Below are positions 34,720 through 45,119 of a stretch of DNA of 64,000 nucleotides, piece by piece; within the stretch, counting starts at the first letter, position 1; the number at the start of each line of letters is the position of its first letter. The notes under the pieces are model-generated. The model made no database searches, had not been told where the DNA came from, and worked only from the letters and a program-made list of their open reading frames with translations. The position numbers and the translations under genes are program-made. Origin of the DNA: Leptolyngbyaceae cyanobacterium JSC-12 (GTDB lineage: Bacteria > Cyanobacteriota > Cyanobacteriia > Leptolyngbyales > Leptolyngbyaceae); NCBI GenBank assembly GCA_000309945.1, contig CM001633.1, positions 5,073,174-5,137,173 on the forward strand. The letters are read 5' to 3'.

Positions 34720-35688
34720 TTAGCAGCATCCGCCGCCTCTGTAATGCCAGGTAGAATCAGTAATGATGACATCTTGGGAAAATTGCAAAGCAAATTTAGC
34801 CGCCGTTTTGTCACAAACCGCCAGTGGAATACCCCGTTGCAGGAGATGCCCAGCGTGATCATCTAGTAATGAGTCAGCCCCTACATAAATTGCCGTTTTA
34901 CCTGTAAATACACAGGCTCCATCTTCAGGTAAGGTCACCTTGAATGAGACAGAGTCCAGACTTTCTAGCAAGAGCGGACGATCCAGGTTGTAAGTGTGAG
35001 TATCCAGAAGACGATAGGGACGACGAGCACGAATTTCAATCTGCCCAAAGCCGATTGCAACCAGATGCTGAATGTATTCATCATAAGTCAATGCACCCGA
35101 CAAGCAGAGGGCACGTAACCGCTCATCTTGCTGAAGATGGGGAGGAATAGGACGAGTAGCGATCGGGTCACTCATGATCAATCGTCCACCAGGTTTCAAC
35201 ACTCGATATGCTTCAGCCAGTGCTCGTTGCAGGTCATCAGGTTCAAAAATATTAAACAAACAATTCTGGGCTACCATATCCACTGAAGCATCTGGCACAG
35301 GCAAGTCAAAGGCATCTCCTGCCAAAATATTGACAAAATCAGGGTTAAACCAATCGTTATCCTGTGCAGCCAATTGTAAGTTGCGGGCAGCCGCTTGGCG
35401 CATTTCTGGTACTGAATCAACGGCAATGACACGCCCAACCTGACGGCAGAAATAGGCAAATTGGAGTGCTTCAATTCCACCTCCAACACCGATATACAGA
35501 ACAGTAGGTTCACCGAACAATTCTGTTGGATGGACGGTTGATCCACAGCCATAGTTCATCTCCTGCATAATCTCCGGAATCCTTAATCCCGGTAGTTGGA
35601 GGGGTGGAGTGCTGACACAGCATAAACCTACTTGAGGAGTTTCAGCTGCTTCCGCATAAAATTGGGCAGTTGTTTCTAGATAAGTCAT
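34720..35688 (-). CDS. arsM: Arsenite methyltransferase ArsM (arsenosugar type)
   Basis: The 322-residue methyltransferase has SAM motif I VLYIGVGGGIEALQFA, DSVPEMRQAAARN, and an FNIFEPDDLQRALAEAYRVL post-motif. Candidate arsenic-binding cysteines lie in VGLCCVSTPP (about 25), NYGCGSTVH, and MVAQNCLFNIF; it ends GGGCC. This pattern is that of the ArsM form that works with ArsS to make dimethylated arsenic for arsenosugars. ATG 35688 gives the family start MTYLETTAQFY; the longer frame upstream lacks a ribosome-binding site. It heads the arsM-TVP38-arsS group. No ArsR regulator is visible nearby. Confidence 0.9.
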   Translation of the reverse strand: MTYLETTAQFYAEAAETPQVGLCCVSTPPLQLPGLRIPEIMQEMNYGCGSTVHPTELFGEPTVLYIGVGGGIEALQFAYFCRQVGRVIAVDSVPEMRQAAARNLQLAAQDNDWFNPDFVNILAGDAFDLPVPDASVDMVAQNCLFNIFEPDDLQRALAEAYRVLKPGGRLIMSDPIATRPIPPHLQQDERLRALCLSGALTYDEYIQHLVAIGFGQIEIRARRPYRLLDTHTYNLDRPLLLESLDSVSFKVTLPEDGACVFTGKTAIYVGADSLLDDHAGHLLQRGIPLAVCDKTAAKFALQFSQDVIITDSTWHYRGGGCC

Positions 35689-35859
35689 TGGCGGTTTGAG
35701 AGATTGATTGATGATTATAGGTGAAGTATTCGTTTTTTTAGACAATCCAACTGCTTGCAAAGATAGATTACAAAAGCAATAGTTGCATTCTCTTTCAGCA
35801 TCAAGAGAATTACAAAAATTAAGTCTCAACTGAGTAAATCTACCAATGTATTACTACCC

Positions 35860-37407
35860 CTAGCTAAACTTTGTTAACAGCTTTAACAAAGATTGAGCAC
35901 GAGGTGTTAATAATGTTCGTCGATAGGTGTCAGCCACTTTCTTGATTGCCTCCGCTTGCGTGGGGTAGGGATGAATCACTCCAGAGAGAGTATTGAGTCC
36001 TTGTTTGGCGACAATTGCAAACGTCACTTCACTAATCATTTCGCCTGCATGACGTGCTACAATCGTTGCTCCTAAAATCTGGTCTGAGCCGCGTTTGTGT
36101 AAAATCTTGACAAATCCTTCTGGTTCACCATCTGCTAGGGCACGATCAACCCTTGAAAACGGAATTTTGATGGTATCAGCGTCTATTCCTTGTGCCCGTG
36201 CTTCCTGTTCATATAAACCAACATGAGCAATCTCTGGATCGGTATACGTTACCCAAGGCATCACCAGACTACTAAGCTTGCTCCGCCCTAACCCAAAGGG
36301 AGCAAAAAGAGCATTTTTGATCACAATCCGGGCGGCAGCATCGGCAGCATGGGTAAACTTCCAATTCATGCAAATGTCTCCAGCCGCATAGATACGAGGA
36401 TTAGTCGTTTGCAGGTAATCATCCACAACAACACCTCGATGAGCATCATATTGAACATTGACAGCTTCTAAGTTTAAGTCCTCAACATTGGGAGTACGCC
36501 CAGTTCCCACTAAAATTTCATCTACCACAACTTTTTGGAGCGATCCATTTTGGTGATAGTGAATCACTTTCCCAGCATTTGTGGTTTCAACCCGTTCAAG
36601 AGAGCAATCCAAAATCAGGTGAAGTTGTTCTTTAAAAAACTGCTGTTGCACAATTTCAGCCGCATCGGCATCTTCGCGATCAAGCAAATGTTCATGCTTA
36701 TGCAGTAAGGTTACCTGACTCCCCAGCCGATGAAACGCTTGCGCTAGTTCACAACCAATTGGACCTCCACCGATCACAGCAAGACGTTTAGGGCATTCAG
36801 TCAAAGAAAAGACTGTTTCATTGGTCAAATAGCCTGCTTCGGCTAAACCAAGTACATTAGGATGAGTGGCACGAGCACCTGTGGCGATCACAGCTTTCTT
36901 AAACCGCAATTGACTATCATTGACTGCGATCGCCTCATTGCTAACAAATCGAGCACTCCCCAAAAACACATCAATTCCCAACTGACGGAACCGTTCGGCT
37001 GAGTCATGATGGCTAATTCCAGCCCGAATCCGTCGCATCCGCTGCATGACTGCGGCAAAATCAATATCAATGGTTTCGGGTGGTTGAATCCCAAAGGGTG
37101 CTGCATCTCGCATATCAGCTACAACCCGCGAGGAGCGAATCACACATTTGGAGGGCACACATCCAACATTGAGACAATCACCTCCCATCAGGCTCCTTTC
37201 AATCAGAGCAATTTTGAGTCCTAATCCTAATCCTGCTGCTCCTGCCGCCACTACCAATCCAGCCGTCCCAGCCCCAATCACCACCAGATCATAACAAGCT
37301 GCTGGTTTAGGATTCATCCAATCTGGCGGATGAACATGGGACATGAGAGACTGATTGTATTCATCCAATGGCTGAAGAGCGGGTTCCTGTCTAATGGAAG
37401 TTGTCAT
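35860..37407 (-). CDS. MerA-like FAD disulfide oxidoreductase
   Basis: The 515-residue flavoprotein has the FAD-binding VVIGAGTAGLVVAAGAAGLG, redox pair GGDCLNVGCVPSKCVIRSSR, NAD-binding AVIGGGPIGCELAQAF, and a C-terminal dimerisation domain with HPYPTQAEAIKKVAD. It lacks an N-terminal metal-binding domain and the C-terminal vicinal cysteines of true mercuric reductase, so mercury reduction is not assured; cyanobacterial relatives act on mercury or other disulfides. Its start overlaps the TVP38 gene end by 17 nt, so the two are translationally coupled. Its neighbour arsM suggests a metal-stress context. Confidence 0.85.
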   Translation of the reverse strand: MTTSIRQEPALQPLDEYNQSLMSHVHPPDWMNPKPAACYDLVVIGAGTAGLVVAAGAAGLGLGLKIALIERSLMGGDCLNVGCVPSKCVIRSSRVVADMRDAAPFGIQPPETIDIDFAAVMQRMRRIRAGISHHDSAERFRQLGIDVFLGSARFVSNEAIAVNDSQLRFKKAVIATGARATHPNVLGLAEAGYLTNETVFSLTECPKRLAVIGGGPIGCELAQAFHRLGSQVTLLHKHEHLLDREDADAAEIVQQQFFKEQLHLILDCSLERVETTNAGKVIHYHQNGSLQKVVVDEILVGTGRTPNVEDLNLEAVNVQYDAHRGVVVDDYLQTTNPRIYAAGDICMNWKFTHAADAAARIVIKNALFAPFGLGRSKLSSLVMPWVTYTDPEIAHVGLYEQEARAQGIDADTIKIPFSRVDRALADGEPEGFVKILHKRGSDQILGATIVARHAGEMISEVTFAIVAKQGLNTLSGVIHPYPTQAEAIKKVADTYRRTLLTPRAQSLLKLLTKFS

Positions 37408-38137
37408 ATTCTTGATTCCTCGGATGCACTGTGTGATTTAAGGCTTTTTTGGCAATACGCGTTATGTAGAGAGTCACTGCAAAGGTAGCAAGAAAGCCCA
37501 CAATTTTCATGAACCACCGTATCCCTTGCACTTGCGGACTGAGTTCTTGCGGCATCCCTAACGTGGCAATATCCCCTGCTAAAGAACCGAGGTAAACATA
37601 CATCACACTACCAGGAATCATCCCTACTGAACCAATCACATAATCTCTTAACGAAACACAAGTGATACCAAAGCTATAATTCAGAAGATTGAAAGGAAAA
37701 ATTGGAGACAGGCGGGTTAAGAAAACAATCTTTAATCCTTCTCGGGCAACTGCTTGATCAATGGCTTGAAATTTAGGATACCCTTGCAACTTTTGACTGA
37801 CCCAGCTTCTTGTATGATAACGTCCAATCAGGAAGGCAGTGATTGCTCCTAACATTGCGGCAATAACTACATAAACCGACCCCCAGAACACACCGTAAAG
37901 TGCTCCACCCCCCAAAGTTAATAGTGATCCCGGAATGAGCAAAAGGGTCGCCAGATTGTAGATCAGTACGAAGGCAATAATTCCTACCACTCCTAAATTT
38001 TTGATCCAGAGTAGAGTATCTTGCACCAGTTGTTGCAGATTAAACTGCTGAGAGATAGCTACCAGAGCAATTACTAAACTCATAGTTAGTAGCACTTTCA
38101 GCCAAAACCCAAGTTTTGTGATGTAAGATCGCGCCAT
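37391..38137 (-). CDS. TVP38/TMEM64-family membrane protein (with MerA-like gene)
   Basis: This 248-residue protein is a clear paralogue of the protein at 33962: LLIPGSLLTLGGGALYGVFWG, FLIGRYHTRSWVSQKLQGYP, FLTRLSPIFPFNLLNYSFGI and MIPGSVMYVYLGSLAGDIATLG line up along the whole core. ATG 38137 (MARSYI) was chosen over a TTG at 38149. It is co-transcribed with the MerA-like gene, whose start lies within its last codons. TVP38 genes paired with mercuric reductase-type genes are common; a transport or membrane-lipid role is likely, substrate unknown. Confidence 0.87.
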   Translation of the reverse strand: MARSYITKLGFWLKVLLTMSLVIALVAISQQFNLQQLVQDTLLWIKNLGVVGIIAFVLIYNLATLLLIPGSLLTLGGGALYGVFWGSVYVVIAAMLGAITAFLIGRYHTRSWVSQKLQGYPKFQAIDQAVAREGLKIVFLTRLSPIFPFNLLNYSFGITCVSLRDYVIGSVGMIPGSVMYVYLGSLAGDIATLGMPQELSPQVQGIRWFMKIVGFLATFAVTLYITRIAKKALNHTVHPRNQEYDNFH

Positions 38138-38308
38138 AGTTTTTAACAATGCTTTTCCATCTTAGGTTTCCCATCTCAATCTAGATCTAAGATATTGTAC
38201 GAAGATGAGAGACAAATGGATTGTGTCTAAATTTCTTTGATAGCGAATGTTTCAATGAACTAAGCCTGGAGTAAAATCGAGACAACCATCGTTTCAGGTT
38301 TTTTTGCT

Positions 38309-39106
38309 GTGGCAACTCCAACATCCTATCTACAAACCTTGTCTCAGGACGAAGCGATCGCATTTATTACCTCATTACAGAAGGTGAAAGTTTATCTAAG
38401 TAGCGAACTTGAATGGATGACTCAACAGGTTCAGCAAAAAACAACCCAACTCCAGGGAATTGAAACGCTTTTATCTGAGGCGATCTCGTTAGGATTACTC
38501 ACTTCAGATGCGAATTTGCCACCGGATGCAGGAATTGGGATTCCAACGCCTCCCGCGTCAACTGTTAAACTCAGTTCTGCGAGCATTAATGATAGTCCTC
38601 CCAACGGCAACGCTGCCTCTACTCTCAATCTGGAGACAGCATCATCCCATCCTGCAGCACCCAGCATTCCCTCAGTATCCGCCTCCGCGACTCCACAAGC
38701 TTCTAATAACAAAAACCAGACAGTTAATAGCTCAAGTACCCAGAGTCCGGTAAAATCAACCGTATCTCACAAGTCGAGTGTAGCGAAAACGAAAGGCTCT
38801 GGCAGTTCTCTCAAATCAGCCAGTAAAGGGAGCCGTTTAACGAAGAACAAAGAGTTGCGAGAATTATTGGTCCCCCGGTTTAGAGGGGGTACGCTTACTG
38901 ATGCGGTTGCCCAAATCTTAGAAAATGCTACCAAGCCACTTCACTTAAACGAGCTATTGAGTGAAATGTACGGAACACTATCCGCTGACGATTTTAAGCG
39001 AGCAAAAGTTTCTTTAGCCAATGTGCTATCCATTGGTAAAAATGAAGGTAAGTGGAAAAATTTAGGGCAAGGGATGTACACATCTAATACTACTGCGAAG
39101 TCTTAG
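38309..39106 (+). CDS. Hypothetical protein with C-terminal HARE-HTH-like domain
   Basis: The 265-residue protein has three parts: an N-terminal helical region (about 1-60, FITSLQKVKVYLSSELEWMTQQVQQ, heptad-like), a long S/T/P/K-rich low-complexity linker (about 65-185), and a C-terminal winged-helix-like domain with GGTLTDAVAQILENATKPLH, LNELLSEMYG, and GKNEGKWKNLGQGMYT. The last part resembles HARE-HTH domains that link chromatin or DNA enzymes to other proteins. The start is a GTG after CTGTG with no clear ribosome-binding site. The linker is likely flexible. Function not known. Confidence 0.6.
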   Translation: MATPTSYLQTLSQDEAIAFITSLQKVKVYLSSELEWMTQQVQQKTTQLQGIETLLSEAISLGLLTSDANLPPDAGIGIPTPPASTVKLSSASINDSPPNGNAASTLNLETASSHPAAPSIPSVSASATPQASNNKNQTVNSSSTQSPVKSTVSHKSSVAKTKGSGSSLKSASKGSRLTKNKELRELLVPRFRGGTLTDAVAQILENATKPLHLNELLSEMYGTLSADDFKRAKVSLANVLSIGKNEGKWKNLGQGMYTSNTTAKS

Positions 39107-39134
39107 ACAAAAGAGAAGTAAGGAATCGTGTGTA

Positions 39135-40538
39135 TTACTGACTGGCAAATAATGAACTTTGCTTTGTCTGTGGTATTTTAACTGTGAATATAGTACCAAT
39201 TCCTACCTCACTTTCCATACTTAGTTGCCCCTGATGAAGATCCAGGCACTTCTTCACCACTGCCATTCCCAAACCGCTTCCTGTCACACTACTCGCATTT
39301 CTGCCCCGTCGAAAAGGTTCAAAGATTTCAGCCTGTTCTTCTTTAGGAATACCAATTCCCTCATCTTTAACCTGGAACATTACTACCTCTGGTTCACAGA
39401 TCAAGGTAAAGTAAACAGTGCTGTTTGGAGAGGAATACTTAATAGCATTTGAGAGAAGATTACTCAAGATCGAGTAAAGCAATTTTTCATCCAGGTAAGC
39501 ATAGGTCCGAGTTCCAAACTTATCAAATTTGATGACACGGGGTTGTTCGCTAAAAACCTGGATATCCTCAATCAGGTTCAGGCAGAAAAATTGCATTTCT
39601 AGCAATTCAGGTTTGCATTCTAACTTCCCAGCATCGGCTCTTGCTAGAGTTAAAATATCATTCAGTAATTGGGTCATGAGTTTAGCCGACGCTTGAATTT
39701 GCAATAAGTTTTTCAATTTATCCGGTTCAACTAAGCTTGCAAGTTTTTCTTTTAGCAACTGAGATGACCCAGAAATTACGCTTAATGGTGTACGGAATTC
39801 ATGCGAAACCATTGAAAAGAACTGAAGTTTTAATTCACCAAGCTCTTTTTCCTGTGCTAATTTCTGTTGTACCTGTTCTAATTGTTGCCGCTTAAACATT
39901 TGGCGATACAGTAATGTATAAACTCCAAAAAGTCCAATAAATGTCAGGATTGTCCCCAGGTTTTCAATTGCCATGCGAATGTGAGAGTTTGCCTGAAATT
40001 GGTCAACCTGATTTTGTAGAATTTGTTCTTCTTGGGTTTGCAACTCAGTGATTATCTGCCGAATGTGTGCCTGATTTTGATTCGTTTGGATTACTAAGGG
40101 ATGAGCCGACGAGAGCAGCGATCGCGGTTTCGGGTATAGGTCAATCGATTGCTCAACCAGATCTCGACGCTGCTGAATCAATGTTTCTAAGATATCCAGC
40201 CGTTGCTCTTGGGTTGGGGTATCAGCAAATGGTTGGCGTAACTGTTCTAATTTCGTGATCAATCGTTGCATAGCTTGATCATACTGATCTAGATCCGTCT
40301 TTTCACCCAGCAAAAAATAACGCCAGCGCCGAGTTTCAATATCTGTCAGAGTTTCAGAGACATTGATCAGCGCTGTGAGAATTTCATTAGTTTGCTTCAC
40401 CTGCACCTGACTTGTAATCAGTTGAGTTGCATTTTGATAAGAAAAAAAGTTAACCAATATCATGAATAGTAACGCCAGACAGAATGCGGCAGTCACCCAT
40501 CTTCGTTCAATTGACCACTTTAAAGCACTGGAAGCCAT
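39135..40538 (-). CDS. CHASE3-type membrane sensor histidine kinase
   Basis: The 467-residue kinase has a membrane helix (about 12-35), an extracellular helical CHASE3-like domain (about 36-195; RRWRYFLLGEKTDLDQYDQA is characteristic), a second membrane helix (about 200-220), HisKA with FFSMVSHEFRTPLSVISGSS, and HATPase with SNLLSNAIKYSS and GSGLGMAVVKKCLDLHQG. ATG 40538 gives MASSALKW and places the first helix properly. It is divergent from the OmpR-type regulator at 40804 across 265 bp, and the two are probably partners. Signal not known. Confidence 0.9.
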   Translation of the reverse strand: MASSALKWSIERRWVTAAFCLALLFMILVNFFSYQNATQLITSQVQVKQTNEILTALINVSETLTDIETRRWRYFLLGEKTDLDQYDQAMQRLITKLEQLRQPFADTPTQEQRLDILETLIQQRRDLVEQSIDLYPKPRSLLSSAHPLVIQTNQNQAHIRQIITELQTQEEQILQNQVDQFQANSHIRMAIENLGTILTFIGLFGVYTLLYRQMFKRQQLEQVQQKLAQEKELGELKLQFFSMVSHEFRTPLSVISGSSQLLKEKLASLVEPDKLKNLLQIQASAKLMTQLLNDILTLARADAGKLECKPELLEMQFFCLNLIEDIQVFSEQPRVIKFDKFGTRTYAYLDEKLLYSILSNLLSNAIKYSSPNSTVYFTLICEPEVVMFQVKDEGIGIPKEEQAEIFEPFRRGRNASSVTGSGLGMAVVKKCLDLHQGQLSMESEVGIGTIFTVKIPQTKQSSLFASQ

Positions 40539-40803
40539 TGGATTAGAAGCATGAAAATCTATATTGAATGTAGGACTGACGTAAAAAATGAGCAATAGAG
40601 AATAACCGCCCATTTTACATAAGTCCTACTAGAGTAATGTCAGGAGCGATCGCAATTCGTCCCCCTAATGCTTTTTGGGCTTAGTGAGGTACGTTTTAGC
40701 CTACTGTGTATGCCAGGAGTTCACACTTACTCCTATACCTTACTGGCTGCAAAATCGCCATATTCTGCTGATTTCACTTTAGAATCTAAAGCCTCAAATC
40801 TCA

Positions 40804-41496
40804 ATGCGTATCTTGGTTGTTGAAGACGATCTAGGAATTGCTGAACTACTGACAGAAGCATTAACAAACCGTCAGTATGAAGTTGATATAGCACAGGATG
40901 GAGAAGCCGCCTGGACTTTGATTCACGCCTTAGACTATGACCTGATTGTTCTAGATCTAACCTTACCCAAGATAGATGGAATCAGGCTCTGTCAGCAAAT
41001 TCGAGAACGAGGAGCCACCGCCCGCAATGCTGCTATCCCAATCATCATACTAACCGCACGAGATATGATCGCCGACAAAATCATTGGATTAGACGCTGGA
41101 GCCGATGATTACATGGTCAAACCGTTTGATATTGAAGAACTGATGGCTCGCATTCGGGCTTTGTTACGTCGAGGCAGCCCTACAGCAAATCCAACCTTAG
41201 CATGGGGCGACCTTCGACTGAATCCCAGTACTTATGAAGCAACCTACCAAGAAACTCCCCTGAATTTGACTCCCAAAGAGTTTGCTTTGTTAGAACTCTT
41301 GCTTTCTAGCGGTCGCCGGGTAATGAGCCGTCCAATTATTATCGAAAAGCTCTGGCTACCGGAAGAAACCCCAACCGAGGAAGCGGTGAAGACCCATATT
41401 CGGACTTTACGGCAAAAGCTAAGAGCAGCGAATGCACCCGATGACTTGATTGAAACCGTTCATGGAATGGGTTATCGCCTAAAACAATTAACGTAA
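40804..41496 (+). CDS. OmpR-family response regulator
   Basis: The 230-residue regulator has a REC domain (ILVVEDDLGIAELL, LIVLDLTLPKIDGIRL, YMVKPFDIEELMARIRALLR) and a winged-helix DNA-binding domain (LTPKEFALLELLLSSGRRVM, HIRTLRQKLRAAN, VHGMGYRLKQL). It is divergent from the CHASE3 histidine kinase, which is the obvious partner, and is followed by a P-type ATPase on the same strand after about 100 nt, which could be its target. It resembles the N-terminal two domains of the protein at 18728. Confidence 0.93.
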   Translation: MRILVVEDDLGIAELLTEALTNRQYEVDIAQDGEAAWTLIHALDYDLIVLDLTLPKIDGIRLCQQIRERGATARNAAIPIIILTARDMIADKIIGLDAGADDYMVKPFDIEELMARIRALLRRGSPTANPTLAWGDLRLNPSTYEATYQETPLNLTPKEFALLELLLSSGRRVMSRPIIIEKLWLPEETPTEEAVKTHIRTLRQKLRAANAPDDLIETVHGMGYRLKQLT

Positions 41497-41595
41497 GGCT
41501 GAAATCCCCCCGATTTCCCCCCGATTTACTCCTGCCATCTTAACTTTGAGTTGATAGGTTAGTGAGCAATAGAATGCAAGAGTTATGTCGAGCTT

Positions 41596-44343
41596 ATGCA
41601 AGCGATCGCACCTTCTAATCAATCCCATCCTACCTACCATGAGCTTTCTAATTTAGAGATCATTCAGTACTTGGCAACTGATGCAAATCAGGGCTTAACC
41701 CATACTGAAGTCACTCAACGACAGCACCAGTACGGGTTAAATGAGCTGGCGACAAAGCCTGTCAAACCCGCCTGGATACGATTTTTACTGCAATTCAATC
41801 AGTCTTTGCTGTATATCCTAATCATCGCCGGAGCAATCAAAGCGTTCCTTGGCTCATGGACAAATGCGGCTGTGATTTGGGGAGTTACTGTAATCAACGC
41901 CGTTATTGGCTTTGTGCAGGAATCAAAAGCAGAAGGCGCGATCGCCGCCTTAGCAAAAGTCGTCACCACAGAAGCCACAGTGATTCGAGCGGGAAGAAAG
42001 CAGGTCATTCCATCATCAGAACTAGTTCCGGGAGATCTGGTTCTCCTAACCTCTGGAGATAAGGTTCCGGCCGACTTGCGATTACTCACAGTGCGCGGCT
42101 TGCAGGTGGATGAATCCGCCTTGACTGGCGAATCTGTACCAGTCGAAAAATCAACCCAGCCCTTACCTGCAGACACGCCGCTGGCAGAACGCACCAACCT
42201 AGCCTATGCTGGTAGTTTTGTTACCTTTGGGCAGGGAACTGGGATTGTGATAGCAACTGGTAACCGTACTGAAGTAGGGCAGATTTCACAATCACTTGAT
42301 CAACGCCAACATCTGAGTACGCCGCTCACTCGGAAGTTTGCCAAGTTTAGCCAAGCCCTACTGTATATCATCCTGTCTCTTGCATCATTTACCTTTTTTG
42401 TGGGTCTGGGACGGGGAAAAACCTGGGCAGAGATGTTTGAGGCAGCCGTTGCCCTGGCAGTGAGTGCTATACCAGAGGGCTTACCCGCTGTTGTTACGGT
42501 GACCCTGGCGATTGGGGTGAATCGGATGGCACGTCGTCATGCTATTATCCGCAAATTGCCAGCGGTTGAAACACTCGGTGGTGCCACTGTAATTTGTTCT
42601 GACAAAACTGGTACCCTGACCGAAAACCAAATGACAGTGCAGGCAATTTATGCGGGTGGGCATTTATATCATGTTAGTGGTTTAGGGTATGCACCAGAGG
42701 GCAAAGTTTGCACTGAAGCAGGAGAAGCGATCGCAGAAGATCATGCTACCGTCATTGATTTGCGAAGACTGCCCGCTTTGCAGAGCTGTTTGATTGCTGG
42801 TGCGCTCTGTAATGACTCGCATTTAGAATGGCAAGACCATCAGTGGGGATTAGTTGGTGACCCAACTGAAGGAGCATTGATTGTTGCGGCTCAAAAAGCA
42901 GGACTGGAACAGAAACAGCTCAACGAATGGTTGCCCCGTTTAGACAGCATTCCATTTGAGTCGCAATTTCAATACATGGCAACATTGCATCAGGGAATAG
43001 ATGGTCACATCATTTACATGAAAGGGTCTCTGGAAGCCGTTTTGAATCGGTGTCAGGCAATGCGAAATGTTGCTGGTCACGCAATTCCGATTGAGCGTAA
43101 ATCTCTGGAGATAGAGGCTGAACGCCTGGCTGAACAAGGCTTACGGGTATTGGCATTTGCTGAAAAATTAGTCCCTCAACATCAGACAACATTGGATCAT
43201 ATTGACCTGGAGGGAGGGCTAACGTTTTTGGGATTACAAGGCATGATTGATCCACCTCGTGAGGAAACGATCGCAGCCGTTAGTGCCTGCCAGTCTGCTG
43301 GAATTCAAGTCAAAATGATCACGGGTGACCATTTGACGACGGCAACCGCGATCGCGAAACGTATTGGCTTGAACAAAGAAGGAAAACTTCTGGGCTTCAC
43401 TGGGCAGCAGTTAGCAGAAATGACTGATTCTGACCTGTCGCAAGCTATTGAATCAGCCTCAGTATTTGCCCGAGTTGCCCCAGCTCAAAAGCTGCGTTTG
43501 GTAGAAACCTTACAGGCTAAAGGCGAAATTGTTGCAATGACGGGAGATGGAGTGAATGACGCTCCCGCCTTAAAGCAGGCTGACATTGGTATTGCCATGG
43601 GGAAAGCGGGAACCGATGTTGCTAGGGAAGCGGCAGATATGCTGCTGACGGACGATAATTTTGCTTCAATTGAAGCGGCTGTCGAAGAAGGACGCACAGT
43701 CTATCAAAACTTGCGCAAAGCGATCGCGTTCATTTTGCCGGTCAATGGTGGCGAGTCGATGACAATTTTGATCAGTGCCCTACTTGGCAGAGATTTGCCC
43801 ATTCTTTCATTGCAAGTGCTGTGGCTGAATATGGTCAACTCGGTGGCAATGACTGTACCGCTGGCATTTGAGCCAAAGTCTAAGCGCACAATGGCGCAGC
43901 CTCCTCGAAATCCCAAAGAACCGCTACTAACTGGTAAGTTGCTTCAGCGAATTGCTGCCGTCTCAGTATTCAACTGGGTGTTGATCTTTGGCATGTTCGA
44001 ATGGGCACGGCAAACGACAGGAAACATTGCGATCGCTCGGACAATGGCAATTCAGGCACTTGTTGCCGGACGGATTATTTATTTACTGAGTGTCAGTCAC
44101 TTGGGTACTGCAATTGCAGATAGACTACGCGGCAGAAAGACATCGTTTAAGGATGCCGCTGCAATTGGAATAGGAATGTTGGGAGCGATCGCCTTGCAAA
44201 TTGTGTTCAGTCAATGGAACGTAATGAATGCGCTCTTTGCTACTGCCCCCCTTACTCTTTATCAATGGGTCATCTGCCTGATCCCCGTTCTCCCAATGAT
44301 TGTTTTAGCGATCGTCGTGAATCGTCTTGATCCAACTGATTAA
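41596..44343 (+). CDS. P2-type cation-transporting ATPase
   Basis: The 915-residue pump has an N-terminal cation ATPase domain, actuator loop with [14 protein letters not shown]4 with [20 protein letters not shown], phosphorylation site [16 protein letters not shown], hinge [20 protein letters not shown], and C-terminal helices. Layout is that of Ca2+/Na+-type pumps. In M6, where Ca2+ pumps carry LWVNLVTDG, it has [19 protein letters not shown], so one conserved acidic ligand is missing and ion choice is open (Na+, K+ or Ca2+). It lies downstream of an OmpR regulator and may be under its control. Confidence 0.9.
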   Translation: MQAIAPSNQSHPTYHELSNLEIIQYLATDANQGLTHTEVTQRQHQYGLNELATKPVKPAWIRFLLQFNQSLLYILIIAGAIKAFLGSWTNAAVIWGVTVINAVIGFVQESKAEGAIAALAKVVTTEATVIRAGRKQVIPSSELVPGDLVLLTSGDKVPADLRLLTVRGLQVDESALTGESVPVEKSTQPLPADTPLAERTNLAYAGSFVTFGQGTGIVIATGNRTEVGQISQSLDQRQHLSTPLTRKFAKFSQALLYIILSLASFTFFVGLGRGKTWAEMFEAAVALAVSAIPEGLPAVVTVTLAIGVNRMARRHAIIRKLPAVETLGGATVICSDKTGTLTENQMTVQAIYAGGHLYHVSGLGYAPEGKVCTEAGEAIAEDHATVIDLRRLPALQSCLIAGALCNDSHLEWQDHQWGLVGDPTEGALIVAAQKAGLEQKQLNEWLPRLDSIPFESQFQYMATLHQGIDGHIIYMKGSLEAVLNRCQAMRNVAGHAIPIERKSLEIEAERLAEQGLRVLAFAEKLVPQHQTTLDHIDLEGGLTFLGLQGMIDPPREETIAAVSACQSAGIQVKMITGDHLTTATAIAKRIGLNKEGKLLGFTGQQLAEMTDSDLSQAIESASVFARVAPAQKLRLVETLQAKGEIVAMTGDGVNDAPALKQADIGIAMGKAGTDVAREAADMLLTDDNFASIEAAVEEGRTVYQNLRKAIAFILPVNGGESMTILISALLGRDLPILSLQVLWLNMVNSVAMTVPLAFEPKSKRTMAQPPRNPKEPLLTGKLLQRIAAVSVFNWVLIFGMFEWARQTTGNIAIARTMAIQALVAGRIIYLLSVSHLGTAIADRLRGRKTSFKDAAAIGIGMLGAIALQIVFSQWNVMNALFATAPLTLYQWVICLIPVLPMIVLAIVVNRLDPTD

Positions 44344-44450
44344 AAAAGTTATGACTGCTCTTAGAACACAATCCAATCTCGCTCAAATATCATTGATAGT
44401 AACCTCCATCGCTGGCTTAAGCACGGGGTGAAGCCTTCACTACCTCACCT

Positions 44451-44481
44451 AGAAAAGCTCGCAGTCAAGCTGAACTTTTCT
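44451..44481. terminator. Inverted repeat between convergent ATPase and ExoD genes
   Basis: AGAAAAG (44451-44457) and CTTTTCT (44475-44481) flank 17 nt, followed by TT on the plus strand. A weak bidirectional terminator is possible in this 143-bp convergent gap. Confidence 0.35.
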
Positions 44482-44486
44482 TTAAC

Positions 44487-45119
44487 CTACTTAAACAAGC
44501 TCTTGAACCCATTTTTGAGCCAATCATAAAGGCTCGTCCCCCCCATCACTAAGGCATAGAGAATAGATAGTGTCAGGGATGCACCGATGAGACAGACTAC
44601 CAATCCTGCTAGGCTAATAGCGCCATCGTCATCCAACAGACCAAAACCCGTAATAAAAATCCCGATCGCTGGCAAGGTGTTCGTACCTGGAATTGGGATC
44701 ATCATTGAGATTGCCATCAGGGCGATCGCTAAACCAATCACTGCTCGCCCCGTTCGACTGGTACAAACTGGCGTAAGGCGAGGCTTGGAAAATCTCTCAA
44801 TTCGCTGCATCCAGGGTATCCCTGACTTTACAAAGCCTTGCACCCGGCTTAGCGGGATAGAATGATTCATAATGCGCGGAGGCAACCAGGGAGTTGTAGC
44901 ACCACTAATCAACTGCGTTGCCAATAAAAACATCACGATGCCGAACGGAACCGAGTATCCTGCTGCCGGAACAGGTAAAGCAGAGGGCAATGCCAACAGC
45001 ACAAACAAGAACCCAAAGGTACGTTCTCCCGCCAATTTCAGTACATCCGCCAAGGTAACATGGTCAACAGAAGGTTCTTCAATGAAAAAGCGATACAGAT
45101 CTTTCGAAAGTTGAGCCAT
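44487..45119 (-). CDS. ExoD-family membrane protein
   Basis: The 210-residue protein matches the exopolysaccharide synthesis ExoD family: VTLADVLKLAGERTFGFLF, FLALPSALPVPAAGYSVPFG, and a later hydrophobic block MIPIPGTNTLPAIGIFITGFGLL, with four or so membrane spans. ExoD in rhizobia affects exopolysaccharide and alkaline tolerance; the molecular action is unknown. It is monocistronic and converges with the ATPase gene. Confidence 0.85.
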   Translation of the reverse strand: MAQLSKDLYRFFIEEPSVDHVTLADVLKLAGERTFGFLFVLLALPSALPVPAAGYSVPFGIVMFLLATQLISGATTPWLPPRIMNHSIPLSRVQGFVKSGIPWMQRIERFSKPRLTPVCTSRTGRAVIGLAIALMAISMMIPIPGTNTLPAIGIFITGFGLLDDDGAISLAGLVVCLIGASLTLSILYALVMGGTSLYDWLKNGFKSLFK

